A DNA stretch of 64,000 nucleotides from a bacterium (GCA_016125385.1 WGLV01000003.1:1-64000), one strand, 5' to 3'; positions 26,188 to 36,516 are shown, counted from the stretch's first letter. Program-made: numbers and translations. The notes: a model not told the origin generated them from the sequence alone.

Positions 26188-27276
26188 ATGTCTTCTTCCA
26201 CCACGCAGGGGCACTGGTCTCATCGTCTCTCCATTTACTTTTTCAGCACGCTGCTCTCGCTGCTGTTTATCTGGCTGCTGGGGTTCGTGTTGAAAGACAT
26301 CGACAGGTGGGAAGGCCCCGACGTGCAGGCGATGCGCGACGAACATATCAAACCGGAATGGCTGTCGTTACGCGATGAAACGACGGCGAAGCGGGATGGC
26401 GTACTCGCGGAAATCAAAAAAGAAGAAGAGACTCAGGACCTGCTCAACAAAAGCACGCAAAGCTCGCGTGAAACCATGACTCAACTGCTCGAAGTCTACC
26501 GGATGAACCTCGAACGGGGCATTACGCCAACCGAAGACGAACACGCCGCCCTCTCGGAAAGCGAAAAATTATTCCTCAACAATCAACACGATTATCAGGA
26601 AGCCAACCAGCGGATCGCCGGGCTGAACGACCGGCGCCGCGAGCTTGAAACGCAACTCGCTCACGTCAACGATCTGATCGATCAAGGCCAGAAACAATTC
26701 AATCAGAAATATCAGATCGTCTATCAGCGTCACCGGTTTTTCATCGCCTGCGTGAAACTGGCGACGTTGATACCCCTGCTGATTCTTATCGCCTGGGTTT
26801 CTTTCCGCTATCGCGGCGGACCGTATATTCCGCTTGTCTACGCGCTGCTTTTCGCGGTCTTCCTGCGGACGTACCTGGTTATGTTCGAGCATTTCCCACG
26901 CGAGTTTTTCAAATACATCGCGATCCTTACCATCATTTCGATCGTATTGTCTTTCCTTCTGCAACGTATCCGCCTGTCCATGCGTCCCAGGCTGGATTGG
27001 CTGATGAAACAGTATAAAGAAGCCTACACGCGTCATCGATGCCCGGTCTGTTCATTCCCCATTCAACAAGGCGCGCTTAAATTCGCGATGTGGACGAAAA
27101 AAGGCCCTGCTTCCCTTCCCGCCTCAATGGAAGCGGGAGAAGAGGAAAGGCCTTACGTATGCCCATCCTGTGGAACCCGGCTGTATGAACTCTGCGGCGA
27201 TTGCGGCGGACTGCGGCGGTCATTACTGCCTTATTGCGACCGTTGCGGAGCGGAAAAGCCGATGCAACCCGTCTGA
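26188..27276 (+). CDS. Membrane protein with coiled coil and C-terminal double zinc ribbon
   Basis: A 362-residue protein that I cannot name. The ATG at 26188 has GGAG 8 bases upstream; the frame upstream of it lacks a ribosome site. One helix at about 12-33 is followed by a highly charged coiled coil (about 45-180). Three close helices follow (about 185-265). The cytoplasmic tail has CPVC (285-288), CPSC (325-328), CGDC (336-339) and CDRC near 352, enough for two zinc ribbons. The layout suggests a membrane scaffold that presents a zinc module to a nucleic acid or protein partner. It is divergent from eutA and ends 2 bp from a convergent redoxin gene. Confidence 0.75.
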   Translation: MSSSTTQGHWSHRLSIYFFSTLLSLLFIWLLGFVLKDIDRWEGPDVQAMRDEHIKPEWLSLRDETTAKRDGVLAEIKKEEETQDLLNKSTQSSRETMTQLLEVYRMNLERGITPTEDEHAALSESEKLFLNNQHDYQEANQRIAGLNDRRRELETQLAHVNDLIDQGQKQFNQKYQIVYQRHRFFIACVKLATLIPLLILIAWVSFRYRGGPYIPLVYALLFAVFLRTYLVMFEHFPREFFKYIAILTIISIVLSFLLQRIRLSMRPRLDWLMKQYKEAYTRHRCPVCSFPIQQGALKFAMWTKKGPASLPASMEAGEEERPYVCPSCGTRLYELCGDCGGLRRSLLPYCDRCGAEKPMQPV

Positions 27277-27278
27277 GT

Positions 27279-27821
27279 TTATTTCGATTCGAGCTCTTTC
27301 ATCTTCGCTTCGAATTTTTCGATATCGAAGCGGTCGCGGTTGCTTTTACCCACGTACCGGAAAACCTCTTTGCCATCCGGATCGAGCAGCACCAGCGCGG
27401 GGTAATGCACCACCTGACCGTGAAATTCATATCCGTTGGGGATGCCGAACGCCTCCGCCAGCCGGGCGTCTGGGTCGCGATAGATCATAGGCGTTTTGAC
27501 GTCGTCCGAGTTATCGAATTTACCCGCCCAGGCTTTGATCTCTTCCACCGTGTCAGGCTTGATGAAAACCTGAACCACGTTAGGAAACTTTTCCGCGTTT
27601 TCCGCGTAGGAATGAGTATGGCGCAGACAAAACGGGCATTCGGTCTTCAACAGAAAATGCAACGCGACGTATTTGCCTTTCGCTTTGGACAGGGTAAATT
27701 CCTTTTCACCATTGATTTCCTTCAACGTGAAATCTTTTGGCGCCTTGACCGCTTCTTGAGCCATCGCGGAAAAACAAAGCATCACCAGCGCCATGCCGAA
27801 CAACTGAATGAATCGACTCAT
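27279..27821 (-). CDS. Exported TlpA/peroxiredoxin-like thiol protein
   Basis: A 180-residue redoxin with a signal peptide (residues 1-21, cleavage AMA-Q). The thioredoxin-fold core (about 28-165) has LKTECPFCLRHTHSY, with a CPFC (CxxC) active site. A later HYPALVLLDPDGKEVFRYVG supplies the usual cis-Pro region. AGGAGA lies 8 bases before the ATG. It may be a periplasmic disulphide reductase or peroxidase. It differs from the redoxin at 14.9 kb, which has a CxC pattern. It is convergent with the zinc-ribbon gene, with no room for a terminator. Confidence 0.86.
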   Translation of the reverse strand: MSRFIQLFGMALVMLCFSAMAQEAVKAPKDFTLKEINGEKEFTLSKAKGKYVALHFLLKTECPFCLRHTHSYAENAEKFPNVVQVFIKPDTVEEIKAWAGKFDNSDDVKTPMIYRDPDARLAEAFGIPNGYEFHGQVVHYPALVLLDPDGKEVFRYVGKSNRDRFDIEKFEAKMKELESK

Positions 27822-27988
27822 CTGAAATTCTCCTGATTGGTTTTAATAATAAAACATTGTACCCAGTACGGCTCAGCTGGCCAAATTTCCGCATGGAGCT
27901 ATTGAAGAAACAGGTTCCGGGTAGATATCTAATTTATCTTTCATATTTTGAATTTATTCAATTCGAGTTAGGATAAGATAAGCAGAAC

Positions 27989-28015
27989 GGAGGTTCTGAA
28001 CGGGGGGGGAGGTTC
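27989..28015 (+). repeat. Direct repeat GGAGGTTC with an eight-G tract
   Basis: GGAGGTTC occurs at 27989-27996 and 28008-28015. A run of eight G (28002-28009) runs into the second copy. The second GGAGG lies 15 bases before the ATG at 28028, an unusually wide gap for a ribosome site. Confidence 0.7.
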
Positions 28016-28027
28016 GGTTTTCAGGGA

Positions 28028-29017
28028 ATGAGCGAACGATACGACCGGGTTAAAGAAGAAATTCTGAACGCCCTTATTCAGGAGTACATCCGCCAGAATC
28101 CTGGCGTCAGCGAGCAGGAAGTCCTCTATCTCGCCAAGGATGGAAAACTTGTGCTTTCCGACCTTGCTTCCGTCCTCGCGGAAATGAAGGTTAGAAAGGA
28201 TTTTAACCAGTCGCTGGAATCCGCCGGGAAAATGTACGCCAACCTGGCGATTCAGGAGAATTCACGCTGGCAGGATTGTTACGACTCGGCGAAACATTCC
28301 CGCCTGATGATCGATTGCCTTCACTCGTCGCCCTTCAACCATTTCGATCAGGATACATGGACTCAGGAACACCACTACATCAAGCGTTATGAATCAATCT
28401 GCGCCCGCGCCACCGTCAAGGTCGAATCGAGTAAAGACGCCCTCGCGGAGATCAAGAAAGAAGGCGTTCGCATCCAGACGCCGCGCGGCCGGATGGCGGT
28501 TATCACTTACCTTCAGTGGCTGATCGATCAGATGACCGCGCTCTATCGCGTTCTCATTAAGGAAGTTGAACTTGGCGACCAGTTTGAAGAACACGCTCGA
28601 CGGTATATCGAAACCGCGTTTGAGACGATAGAAAAAAATTCAACTCCATTCGACCTGAAACCCGATATTTTTAATCAGATCTATAAAGCGCTGGAGGGCG
28701 ACGCCAAGAAGACGCTTCATGTAGAAAGCGTTTCCGACTTGAATCGAAAATTATTGATCGAAACCAAAAACTCTCTGAATCAGGCGATCGGCAAGCTGAA
28801 AAAACATACCCAGGTTCGGCGTCAGCAATTCCAAGAGATGTGGACTGCGATCTCGACCTTGCGCGATTCAGTCAAAAAATTGGAAGAACTGAACAATCTC
28901 GACCGAAATGGAAAGATGCCGCCTGAAGATCCAGATGAAGAAGCAGCCGGAACGGGCTCAGGCGGCCGTATGGCTCGATTTATGAATACGCTGAAATCAT
29001 TTGGACGGAAATCCTGA
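28028..29017 (+). CDS. Uncharacterised helical cytoplasmic protein
   Basis: A 329-residue protein without a recognised domain, signal peptide or membrane helix. It is predicted almost all-helical and highly charged. Notable stretches are the N-terminal VKEEILNALIQEYIRQNPGVSEQEVLYLAKDGKL, a central QTPRGRMAVITYLQWLIDQMTALYRVLIKEVELG, and a C-terminal coiled coil (about 245-290). An acidic Gly-rich linker and a basic tail (ARFMNTLKSFGRKS) follow. The basic amphipathic tail could contact membrane or DNA. It stands alone, followed by a bidirectional terminator. The start has only a distant GGAGG (15 bases) and lies just after a G8 tract. Confidence 0.7.
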   Translation: MSERYDRVKEEILNALIQEYIRQNPGVSEQEVLYLAKDGKLVLSDLASVLAEMKVRKDFNQSLESAGKMYANLAIQENSRWQDCYDSAKHSRLMIDCLHSSPFNHFDQDTWTQEHHYIKRYESICARATVKVESSKDALAEIKKEGVRIQTPRGRMAVITYLQWLIDQMTALYRVLIKEVELGDQFEEHARRYIETAFETIEKNSTPFDLKPDIFNQIYKALEGDAKKTLHVESVSDLNRKLLIETKNSLNQAIGKLKKHTQVRRQQFQEMWTAISTLRDSVKKLEELNNLDRNGKMPPEDPDEEAAGTGSGGRMARFMNTLKSFGRKS

Positions 29018-29040
29018 CTCAATCACCCCAGAAATCACAA

Positions 29041-29069
29041 AAAAAAGGCGGCTCAACGCCGCCTTTTTC
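29041..29069. terminator. Bidirectional terminator between convergent genes
   Basis: An AAAAAAGGCGG/CCGCCTTTTT inverted repeat (GGCGG 29047-29051 with CCGCC 29059-29063) serves both the helical protein gene on the left and the HEAT-repeat gene on the right. Confidence 0.88.
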
Positions 29070-29088
29070 ATTTCCAGACATTGTGGCT

Positions 29089-30051
29089 TTACATTGATTC
29101 CAAAGCCTTTTTCGCCGTGTCCCTGACGATGTAGGAACCATTTTCGGCCTTTTGTTGCAATACTTCTTTTACTCTGGGATCCTTGATCTTCGATATCGAA
29201 ACAATCGCGGCGCAATGTACGTGTTCGCCTACAACTTCCTCGTTTTCCTTCAGGATCAGGTCCAGAATTTCACCCGCTTTCCGTACGTCGCCGCGATCGA
29301 TCAACGCGTCGCAATACAACAGCACGCTATCGACGTACTTGTGCTGCTGGCGCGGAGTCAGAATGTTGAAGTTGGGCAGTTGATCGCGGTCAGGTAAATC
29401 GCCCATGTAAGCCATCGCACGCATGGCGTCGACGGCGAGATCGTAATCGTTGCTCTCAACGTAGGGCGCGGCCGCCTGAGCGGCGGAAGGATCGGCGCGC
29501 TGCTGCAACGCGGCTAATAATCGGGGAAGAAAAGCATGAGTCGATTTATCGAGCGCCTTGACGATGGCGTTGGTCGCATCCGAACCGGGAATCCGTTGAA
29601 TGCAGTAGATCGCCTCTTCCTGTAGATAGGGATCATACAGATACGGCGCGATTTGGCCGACGTATTCTTCATCGGCGATCAACGACAACAGACGCAACGC
29701 TTTCACCCTGACATAATCTTCCTTCCAGCTCAGCAGCCCGATCAGCGCTTCCGTCACCGGCTTGCGCTTGGGGTTGTCTTTCTCTTTCGCGGCGGAATGG
29801 ACGATGTTATCCATGGCGAAATCGGCGGCGCGCACCACGCCGGGGTCTTTTGAGTAGAGCGCCTCGGCGAGGCCGGGGATCTCATCGGCGCCATAGTTCC
29901 CCGCTTCCTGCCAGGCGGCGCAACGGACGTTCGCGTCGTCCGAGTGAATGCGGCCCAGAAGATCGCTTGGCTTTTCACCCGCGGCGTATGCGGAGAGGGC
30001 GGCGGTCGCCGCGGCGGCGCTGAAGATGGTTTGAGCGGTGGTTCGGTTCAT
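29089..30051 (-). CDS. Exported HEAT-repeat protein
   Basis: A 320-residue protein. The ATG at 30051 is chosen because AAGGAG lies 7 bases upstream and a signal peptide follows (MNRTTAQTIFSAAAATAALSAYA). The mature part is a chain of about six HEAT/PBS-lyase-type helical repeats (DDANVRCAAWQEAGNYGADEIPGLAEAL; KEDYVRVKALRLLSLIADEEYV; DPRVKEVLQQKAENGSYIVRDTAKKALES). These make a solenoid for protein binding. It lies 11 bp after a Tat-exported oxidoreductase gene and is likely co-transcribed, so both products would act outside the cytoplasm. The partner is unknown. Confidence 0.88.
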   Translation of the reverse strand: MNRTTAQTIFSAAAATAALSAYAAGEKPSDLLGRIHSDDANVRCAAWQEAGNYGADEIPGLAEALYSKDPGVVRAADFAMDNIVHSAAKEKDNPKRKPVTEALIGLLSWKEDYVRVKALRLLSLIADEEYVGQIAPYLYDPYLQEEAIYCIQRIPGSDATNAIVKALDKSTHAFLPRLLAALQQRADPSAAQAAAPYVESNDYDLAVDAMRAMAYMGDLPDRDQLPNFNILTPRQQHKYVDSVLLYCDALIDRGDVRKAGEILDLILKENEEVVGEHVHCAAIVSISKIKDPRVKEVLQQKAENGSYIVRDTAKKALESM

Positions 30052-30062
30052 GGTCGGTCTCC

Positions 30063-31364
30063 TTAAATGTGCCACTCGCCGCGGCCGGGTTTAAACAACA
30101 TGCGGTTGGCTTCTTCATCGTTCAATACGCGCTCGTTCACCGGGTCCCATTCGAGTTTGCGTCCCAACACGCAGGACAGATTGCCGAGAATGCAGAGCGT
30201 GGCGACGCGATGACCGGCTTCGATATCCATAATGGGCCGCTCGCGGGTCCGGATGCAATCCTCAAAGTTTTCGCGATGACCGGGGCTGTGGAATACCTGA
30301 ACGCCATCGGCGGGAACCTGATAATCCTTCGCTTTCTGTTCGGTATCGGTTTCAGACGTATCGCCGTATGAAACGATCAGGTTGTCTTTATCGCCGATGT
30401 AATTGGCGCCATACGACTTTCGCGTCCATTTGAAGCCTTCTTCATGCGCTTCGCCCGGCATGGCCCAGATCAGCGTCCAGTCGGGATTCTTGAACTGGTA
30501 GGTGATCTCCATCGTCTTCGGCACGTCGTACAGCCCTTCCGGATAGGGATCGCATTTGCCCTCGATACTGACCGGGCCGGTTTTGTCGCCGTCCATAATC
30601 CACATGGCGACGCTCATCACATGGGCGCCGCGGTCGCGAATCTGACCTCCACCTGAATCCATCAGCCAGCGGAAGCTGCCGTGCGTCCGATGGGCGTTGT
30701 AGGGAAACCAGCGCATGGGGCCGACCCACTTTTCATAATCGAGTTCTTCGGGCGGCGGCGTGGCGGGCGACCACTTCGTCTGCGGATTTTCATAATGCCA
30801 GCATCGCACTTCGCTGACGTGACCGATCTGGCCGTTTTGGATGTATTTATTCGCGTGATAAGCGCCTTCCTGCGAGCGCCCCTGCGAGCCAACCTGCACC
30901 ACGCGGGCGTAACGGCGCGCGGCGGTCACCATAGCGCGGCCTTCTTCGATGGTTTTACAGGCGGGCTTTTCCACGTATACGTCCTTGCCCGCCTCACAGG
31001 CGTGGATGGTCATGATGGCGTGCCAGTGATCGGGCGTCGTGACGAAGACCGCGTCGAGGTCTTTCTGATCGAGCAGATCGCGGTAATCGGTATAAAGCGT
31101 GGGGTTTCCGCCCACGCGTTCAGCCGCTTTCTGGAGCCGGTCCTGATCGACGTCGCAGATGGCGACGGTGACGCCGGGACGCAGAAAACCGCTGCCGCGC
31201 CCGCCAACGCCAATGTTTCCCACGCGCAGTTTGTCGCTGGGCGCCTGACGGCTGGGCGAGCCGAACACCGTGTTGGGCACGATGCTGAAAGCGAATACGC
31301 TGCTCGCCGCCGACGCACCCGCCAGAAACGTTCTGCGCGATACGGTTGGTTTTTGTTTTGACAT
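30063..31364 (-). CDS. Tat-exported Gfo/Idh/MocA oxidoreductase
   Basis: A 433-residue NAD(P)-dependent sugar or cyclitol oxidoreductase. The N-terminus has a twin-arginine signal (SRRTFLAGASAASSVFAFSIVP). A Rossmann fold follows (LRVGNIGVGGRG), then DVYVEKPACKT with the EKP motif whose Lys is usually catalytic, and HANKYIQNGQIGHV. The C-terminal domain fits the Planctomycetes-type subgroup (PATPPPEELDYEKWVGPM, SGGGQIRDRGAHVMSV). Tat export implies it folds with its cofactor in the cytoplasm. AAGGGG lies upstream of the ATG. It leads a two-gene unit with the HEAT-repeat protein. The substrate is unknown. Confidence 0.92.
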   Translation of the reverse strand: MSKQKPTVSRRTFLAGASAASSVFAFSIVPNTVFGSPSRQAPSDKLRVGNIGVGGRGSGFLRPGVTVAICDVDQDRLQKAAERVGGNPTLYTDYRDLLDQKDLDAVFVTTPDHWHAIMTIHACEAGKDVYVEKPACKTIEEGRAMVTAARRYARVVQVGSQGRSQEGAYHANKYIQNGQIGHVSEVRCWHYENPQTKWSPATPPPEELDYEKWVGPMRWFPYNAHRTHGSFRWLMDSGGGQIRDRGAHVMSVAMWIMDGDKTGPVSIEGKCDPYPEGLYDVPKTMEITYQFKNPDWTLIWAMPGEAHEEGFKWTRKSYGANYIGDKDNLIVSYGDTSETDTEQKAKDYQVPADGVQVFHSPGHRENFEDCIRTRERPIMDIEAGHRVATLCILGNLSCVLGRKLEWDPVNERVLNDEEANRMLFKPGRGEWHI

Positions 31365-31640
31365 GAGGATCCCCTTCGCGAATGCAATATACGCCGTAAA
31401 AAGCGGTGCTTCATCGTGCCATATTCAGAGCCCGATTGCCAAGGGTATGGACAAAAATCGATATTGAAAAATGAACAAAAAAAGCCCGCAGCCAGACAGG
31501 AGAAGGCGTCAACCGGGGGCGGGGATGACATGGAGAAGCGTTTTATACAACAGGCGCATTGTGCTCCGGGCCTGTTATCTTTATGTGAAATCCGTATTTG
31601 AAATCGTTTAAACCACCAGTTTTACCAGCCTCTTGTTCCT
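31365..31640. other. Gene-free stretch upstream of Tat oxidoreductase
   Basis: About 275 bp between the oxidoreductase start and the terminator of the second chemoreceptor gene (341 bp to its stop). No credible frame, RNA or repeat is seen; it presumably holds the minus-strand promoter of the oxidoreductase operon. Confidence 0.5.
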
Positions 31641-31679
31641 GAAAAAGAAAACCCCGCTCACCGTTTCGGATGAGCGGGG
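31641..31679 (-). terminator. Terminator of second chemoreceptor gene
   Basis: A 9-bp stem CCCCGCTCA/TGAGCGGGG (31652-31660 with 31671-31679) is followed on the minus strand by TTTTCTTTTTC, 27 bp past the stop codon. Confidence 0.9.
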
Positions 31680-31705
31680 CGCCAGAGGGGCGCTGTCAAA
31701 GCGCG

Positions 31706-34144
31706 TTAATACCTGCTTGTTGAGGAATAATCTTCCACGTAATCGTCGACGAACTCGTCGCTTGATTCCATCGCCCGGAACTCGCCCGCCTGGTGGCCTT
31801 TTCCATTAGCTGTGGAAGCCGCTGGAGTGTGGGCGGGTGACGCATGATGAACCGAAGCCAGAACGGGTTTCGCGGTATTTCCATTTTGGCGAAGCCGGAA
31901 GCGGGCGATCATCTCCTGCATCGCCTGCGCCTGAGCGGCGAGTTCTTCACTGGCTGACGCCATCTCTTCGCTTGATGCGGAGTTCTGCTGGGTCACCTGA
32001 TCCAGCTGAACCACCGATTCGCGAATCTGCCCCGCGCCGCGCGACTGTTCATTGCAGGACGCCGCGATTTCCTGAACCAGCTTTGAAGCGTCCTGAACTG
32101 CGGGCACAACCTTCTGAATCAGTACGCCCGCGTTTTCAGCCTTGCCCACGCTGTCTTTGGCCAGGTTGCTGATTTCCTTGGCGGCCTGCTGGCTGCGTTC
32201 GGCGAGTTTGCGGACTTCAACCGCGACCACCGCGAATCCCTTGCCCATCTCGCCGGCGCGCGCCGCTTCAATCGCCGCGTTGAGCGCCAGCAGGTTGGTC
32301 TGATCGGCGATGTCGTCGATGATGCCGATCTGTTCGGCGATGCTCTTCATGGCGGCGACGGTATCCATGACGGCCTGTCCGCCCTGATCGGCTTCTTTCG
32401 CCGCGTTGATCGACATATCGTTGGTCTTGGACGCGTTGACGGAATTCTGTTCGATGGCCTGCGTCAATTCTTCAATCGAAGCGGAGGTCTCTTCCAGATT
32501 CGCGGCCTGCTCGGCGGCCCCATTGGCGAGATTCTGCGAAGAAGACGAAAGCTCTTCCGAACTGGCGGCGACCTGTTCGGCCGATTGCTGGATTCCCTGC
32601 AATACGTCGTTCAGGTTCGTACACATATGATTCAACGCCTGCGCCAGTTGACCGACTTCGTCTTTCTGTTCGAGGTGAATCTTCTGCGTCAGATCGCCCT
32701 TGGCGATGGCTTCGGCGAAGCGTACCCCCATGCGGATCGGATTGACGATCATGCGGGTGATGTATAGCGCCACAATCACGCCGATAATCAGGGCGCAAAT
32801 CAGGCCAATGATAACAGTATTGGTCGCGCGGCTCAGACTGACGTTCGCGTCGTCGGCGATGGTCACGGTTCCGTCGATGCCCGCGTTGGCGGTATCTTTG
32901 GCGAGGGTCAACACTTCATCGCCAATAGAGGCTTGCTGCAGCGCATCGGCGTTTTTCTTTTCCCAGTTTGTGCGGACTGCCGCCATCGACTGGCTGTAAG
33001 AATCCGCCGCGCTGGAGGTATCGGCGATTTGTTTCAGATTGGCATCCTGCTTCGTGATGGCCCGCAATTGAGTAAACAACTCGTTCATTTTGGTGAAACC
33101 GCTCTGCGCGGTATCGATCATGGATGGATCGTTTTTCGCCTGCGCCTTCCAGGCGGCGATGCGGATTCCATTACCGGTTTCAACGATGTTGTTCGCCAGG
33201 GTTATTTTGGTATTCCGATCGGCCAATGTGGCTTTAAACGCCGTCATTTCTTCATTCAATCGTGTATTTTGTCCTTCGATGAACGTAGTGCAGTTTTCCA
33301 TAAACGTTTTGGCCGATGAATCCAGCGTCTGAATCACATCCGCGCTGGAGCCCTCGGATAACAGGCGCTGAATGGCGCCCTTGTATTTATCGCCGGCGGA
33401 TTTGGTGTTATCGATTCTCTGAATATCCGCGTCGAGACGGGTTATCAGACGTAATTCGTTGTATTTTTGATCGAGCTGATCGAATTGTTGAATCGCATCG
33501 CGCGCGAGTTGAGAATTCTGCTCCGCCTGAGATTTCCAGACGGAAAGACGAATGGAGTTACCCAGATCGATAATGTCATTCACCAGATTGAGTTTCTGAA
33601 TTCGTTCGAAAATGGTGGTGAAGTTGGAGTCGATTTCCGTTTGCATCTGCTGACTCTGGCTCTGAACAAACTCATTGGAACGCTCCACGAAAGCGGCCGC
33701 CGCCGTATCCATCGCATTCTGTTCTTCTTTTATTTTAAGAATGGATTCATGGACCTGCTCGGCCAGTTTTTCATATTCCGTGACTTTACTTTCTACGGCG
33801 TTAACCGCGGGCCCCAGTTTGACCAGGTGCGTCGCCTTGCCCGCCAGTTCCTGCGCCTGATCGATGCTCTTTTTCACCAGCGCCAGATTTTCCGTCCCGG
33901 ATTGATAGAGCGATTCGTCGTTGGAGAGTACGTATCTGTCCATGTCCATCATGGTCATCAGCGAATTGCGTTCGATCTCATTACAGACCCGGACTTCCGG
34001 CACGTATTCTGATGAGATCGTATTGGATTTTTCGCCAACCGACATCATCTTCAGCATGGCGACGCCGCCGACTGACGCGGCGATTAACAGAATGATCCCG
34101 AATCCCAAACCGATTTTTTGCCCCAGTTTCAGTTGCTTGAACAT
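31706..34144 (-). CDS. Methyl-accepting chemotaxis protein with HBM-type sensor
   Basis: An 812-residue chemoreceptor. The ATG at 34144 ([16 protein letters not shown]) is preferred; 62 further codons upstream are in frame but lack a ribosome site and read as non-coding. Helix 1 at about 11-31 and helix 2 near 483-505 enclose a roughly 450-residue all-helical periplasmic domain. It has two similar halves ([29 protein letters not shown] and [24 protein letters not shown]), which fits a helical bimodular (HBM) sensor, known in other receptors to bind organic acids. HAMP (about 503-555) and the signalling domain ([18 protein letters not shown]) follow. No che gene is nearby. The ligand is unknown. 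Confidence 0.93.
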   Translation of the reverse strand: MFKQLKLGQKIGLGFGIILLIAASVGGVAMLKMMSVGEKSNTISSEYVPEVRVCNEIERNSLMTMMDMDRYVLSNDESLYQSGTENLALVKKSIDQAQELAGKATHLVKLGPAVNAVESKVTEYEKLAEQVHESILKIKEEQNAMDTAAAAFVERSNEFVQSQSQQMQTEIDSNFTTIFERIQKLNLVNDIIDLGNSIRLSVWKSQAEQNSQLARDAIQQFDQLDQKYNELRLITRLDADIQRIDNTKSAGDKYKGAIQRLLSEGSSADVIQTLDSSAKTFMENCTTFIEGQNTRLNEEMTAFKATLADRNTKITLANNIVETGNGIRIAAWKAQAKNDPSMIDTAQSGFTKMNELFTQLRAITKQDANLKQIADTSSAADSYSQSMAAVRTNWEKKNADALQQASIGDEVLTLAKDTANAGIDGTVTIADDANVSLSRATNTVIIGLICALIIGVIVALYITRMIVNPIRMGVRFAEAIAKGDLTQKIHLEQKDEVGQLAQALNHMCTNLNDVLQGIQQSAEQVAASSEELSSSSQNLANGAAEQAANLEETSASIEELTQAIEQNSVNASKTNDMSINAAKEADQGGQAVMDTVAAMKSIAEQIGIIDDIADQTNLLALNAAIEAARAGEMGKGFAVVAVEVRKLAERSQQAAKEISNLAKDSVGKAENAGVLIQKVVPAVQDASKLVQEIAASCNEQSRGAGQIRESVVQLDQVTQQNSASSEEMASASEELAAQAQAMQEMIARFRLRQNGNTAKPVLASVHHASPAHTPAASTANGKGHQAGEFRAMESSDEFVDDYVEDYSSTSRY

Positions 34145-34351
34145 AGCCGTATGGTCTCCCTGCTCAACAGGATTAGAAGAAGAGGATACGAATGACTTCC
34201 TCTGAATTGGGTGAGGGAGAGTGCAATGACGGCGCCAATATCGAGAATGTGGTGAATATTTATATCCAAGCAGACAATCTATTGATTCTATTGATATAGC
34301 ATTTACATGATATAAAATATCAACTTTCACTTTTGTAACCCATCCAGTTAC

Positions 34352-34382
34352 AAAAAAGCGGTGGAGTGTAACCCCACCGCTT
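34352..34382 (-). terminator. Terminator of glycogen branching enzyme gene
   Basis: A 9-bp stem AAGCGGTGG/CCACCGCTT (34356-34364 with 34374-34382) is followed on the minus strand by TTTTG. It lies between glgB and the second chemoreceptor gene, which are both on the minus strand. Confidence 0.85.
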
Positions 34383-34431
34383 AAAAAAGTAATGATTTAT
34401 TATTTTTATAGGTTTAGTTACTTTCCGAATA

Positions 34432-36369
34432 TTACATTCTCCGCCCTTTCATCACCAGACAGCCCAGTGGAGGCAGCGTCAATCGCAACGAGAAATAATG
34501 ATGATGCGCGGGAATCGGATCCGCCTGAACGCCTCCGAAATTGCCTTGGCCGCTTCCGCCGTATATTTCCGCGTCGCTGTTCAGCGCTTCTTCCCAATAC
34601 CCGTCGATCGGGACGCCAATCCGGTAGTTTCCACGGGGAACCGGCGTGAAATTAAAGATATACAACAGAAATTCGCGGGCGTGTTTGTCTTTGCGAATAA
34701 AGCTCAGCGTGCTGTTTTCACTGTCACAGCAATCCAGCCACTCAAAACCGTCCGAGTTACAGTCGCGCGAATAGGCCGAATTTTCATTGCGGTAAAAATG
34801 ATTGAGGTCCTGAACCCATTGCTGCAACCCGCGGTGAGTGGGATACGACAGCAGGTGCCATTCCACCGCGTCGTCATGCGCCCACTCGCGCCACTGGCCG
34901 ATTTCACCGCCCATGAAGATCAGCTTCTTGCCCGGCTGTCCGTACATATAGCCGAATAACAGGCGGAGATTGGCGAACTTTTGCCAGACGTCGCCCGGCA
35001 TCTTGTTCAGCAGCGAGCCTTTTCCATGAACCACCTCGTCATGCGACAGCGGTAGAACGAAGTTTTCCGTGAACGCATACAGCATGCGGAAGGTTAACTC
35101 GTTGTGATGATATTTGCGATGGATGGGGTCTTTGCTGAAATAAACCAGCGAGTCGTGCATCCAGCCCATATCCCACTTGTAACCGAATCCCAGCCCGCCT
35201 ACGTAGGTGGGCCGTGAAACCATCGGCCAGGAGGTCGACTCTTCGGCGATAACCTGAACGTCGGGAAAAGCGGAATAGATTTCATGATTGGCGCGGCGCA
35301 GAAATTCAATCGCGCCGATGTTTTCCTTGCCGCCGTACTGGTTGGGAATCCACTCGCCCTCGCGCCGCGAATAATCGAGATACAGCATCGACGCCACCGC
35401 GTCGACGCGCAGACCGTCGGCGTGAAACTTGTCGAGCCAGAAGAAGGCGTTGCTATAAAGAAAACTTTTGATCTCGTTGCGGTCGTAATTGAAGATGAAG
35501 CTGCCCCAATCGGGGTGATATCCTTTGCGTGGGTCGGCGTGTTCATAGAGATGAGTCCCGTCAAAAAAGCCCAGACCGTGTCCATCCGAGGGGAAATGAG
35601 AAGGTACCCAGTCAAGAATGACGCCGATGCCGTACTGGTGCAGGTAATCGATCAGGTACATGAAATCCTGCGGTGTACCGTAGCGCGAAGTCGGCGCGAA
35701 AAAGCCGGTGATCTGATAGCCCCACGATCCATAGAACGGGTGTTCCATAACGGGCAGAAATTCCACATGAGTAAAGCCCATCCGCTGAACGTACTCCGCC
35801 AGTTTCGGAGCCAGTTCGCGGTAACTCATGGGGCGGTGGCCCTCTTCGATCACGCGCATCCACGACCCGATATGAATTTCGTATATCGACATCGGCGCGG
35901 AATGAGAATTTTTATCTTTGCGCGACCGCATCCATTCGGCATCGTCCCACTGATAAGCCAACCCGGAAACCTTGGAAGCCGTCAGCGGTGGGGTTTCAGC
36001 ATGAAAAGCGAAGGGATCGGCCTTGTCGGCGCGATAACCGTGGTAGCGGGAATGAATGTGATATTTGTAATTCATCCATTGTTTGGCTCCGGGAATAAAG
36101 CCTTCCCAGATTCCGGATGAACCACGCCCGTGCAGCGCGTGGGCATTGGGCGTCCAGTCATTAAAATCGCCGATGACGCTGACTTCGACCGCGTCGGGCG
36201 CCCAAACGGCGAAATACACGCCTTCGACGCCATCCTCATCGGTCATGATGTGCGCGCCCAGTTTTTCATACAGCTTGAAATGGCTGCCTTCGTTAAACAG
36301 GAAGAGGTCCTCTTCCGTGAGACGCGTCACATCCCAACGCACCGCCGGTCGTCCGGTCGTTTCCGTCAT
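34432..36369 (-). CDS. glgB: 1,4-alpha-glucan branching enzyme
   Basis: A 645-residue GH13 enzyme that makes alpha-1,6 branches in glycogen. An N-terminal CBM48-like domain ([22 protein letters not shown], about 45-70) precedes the catalytic barrel. The four GH13 regions are present: [20 protein letters not shown] (nucleophile Asp), [10 protein letters not shown] (acid/base Glu) and [12 protein letters not shown]-terminal beta domain ends the chain. It lacks the longer N-terminal extension seen in some GlgB, so it is of the shorter type. The ATG at 36369 has GAGGTGA 7 bases upstream. No other glycogen gene is near. Confidence 0.96.
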   Translation of the reverse strand: MTETTGRPAVRWDVTRLTEEDLFLFNEGSHFKLYEKLGAHIMTDEDGVEGVYFAVWAPDAVEVSVIGDFNDWTPNAHALHGRGSSGIWEGFIPGAKQWMNYKYHIHSRYHGYRADKADPFAFHAETPPLTASKVSGLAYQWDDAEWMRSRKDKNSHSAPMSIYEIHIGSWMRVIEEGHRPMSYRELAPKLAEYVQRMGFTHVEFLPVMEHPFYGSWGYQITGFFAPTSRYGTPQDFMYLIDYLHQYGIGVILDWVPSHFPSDGHGLGFFDGTHLYEHADPRKGYHPDWGSFIFNYDRNEIKSFLYSNAFFWLDKFHADGLRVDAVASMLYLDYSRREGEWIPNQYGGKENIGAIEFLRRANHEIYSAFPDVQVIAEESTSWPMVSRPTYVGGLGFGYKWDMGWMHDSLVYFSKDPIHRKYHHNELTFRMLYAFTENFVLPLSHDEVVHGKGSLLNKMPGDVWQKFANLRLLFGYMYGQPGKKLIFMGGEIGQWREWAHDDAVEWHLLSYPTHRGLQQWVQDLNHFYRNENSAYSRDCNSDGFEWLDCCDSENSTLSFIRKDKHAREFLLYIFNFTPVPRGNYRIGVPIDGYWEEALNSDAEIYGGSGQGNFGGVQADPIPAHHHYFSLRLTLPPLGCLVMKGRRM

Positions 36370-36516
36370 AAGCAAATCACCTCAATAATTGGTTAAGCTT
36401 GTCAATGGTTCATGCAAATTCAAATCAACGAGGTACGGCGCGAATCCATTCGCTCGCGTCATAACCCCATACTAAAACCTTACCACTATCACACTTAAAA
36501 GCAAATCGGGGCGGCG

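Noticed and set aside
35284-36120. A 278-codon plus-strand frame opposite glgB
   Set aside because: A shadow of glgB, which has all four GH13 motifs.
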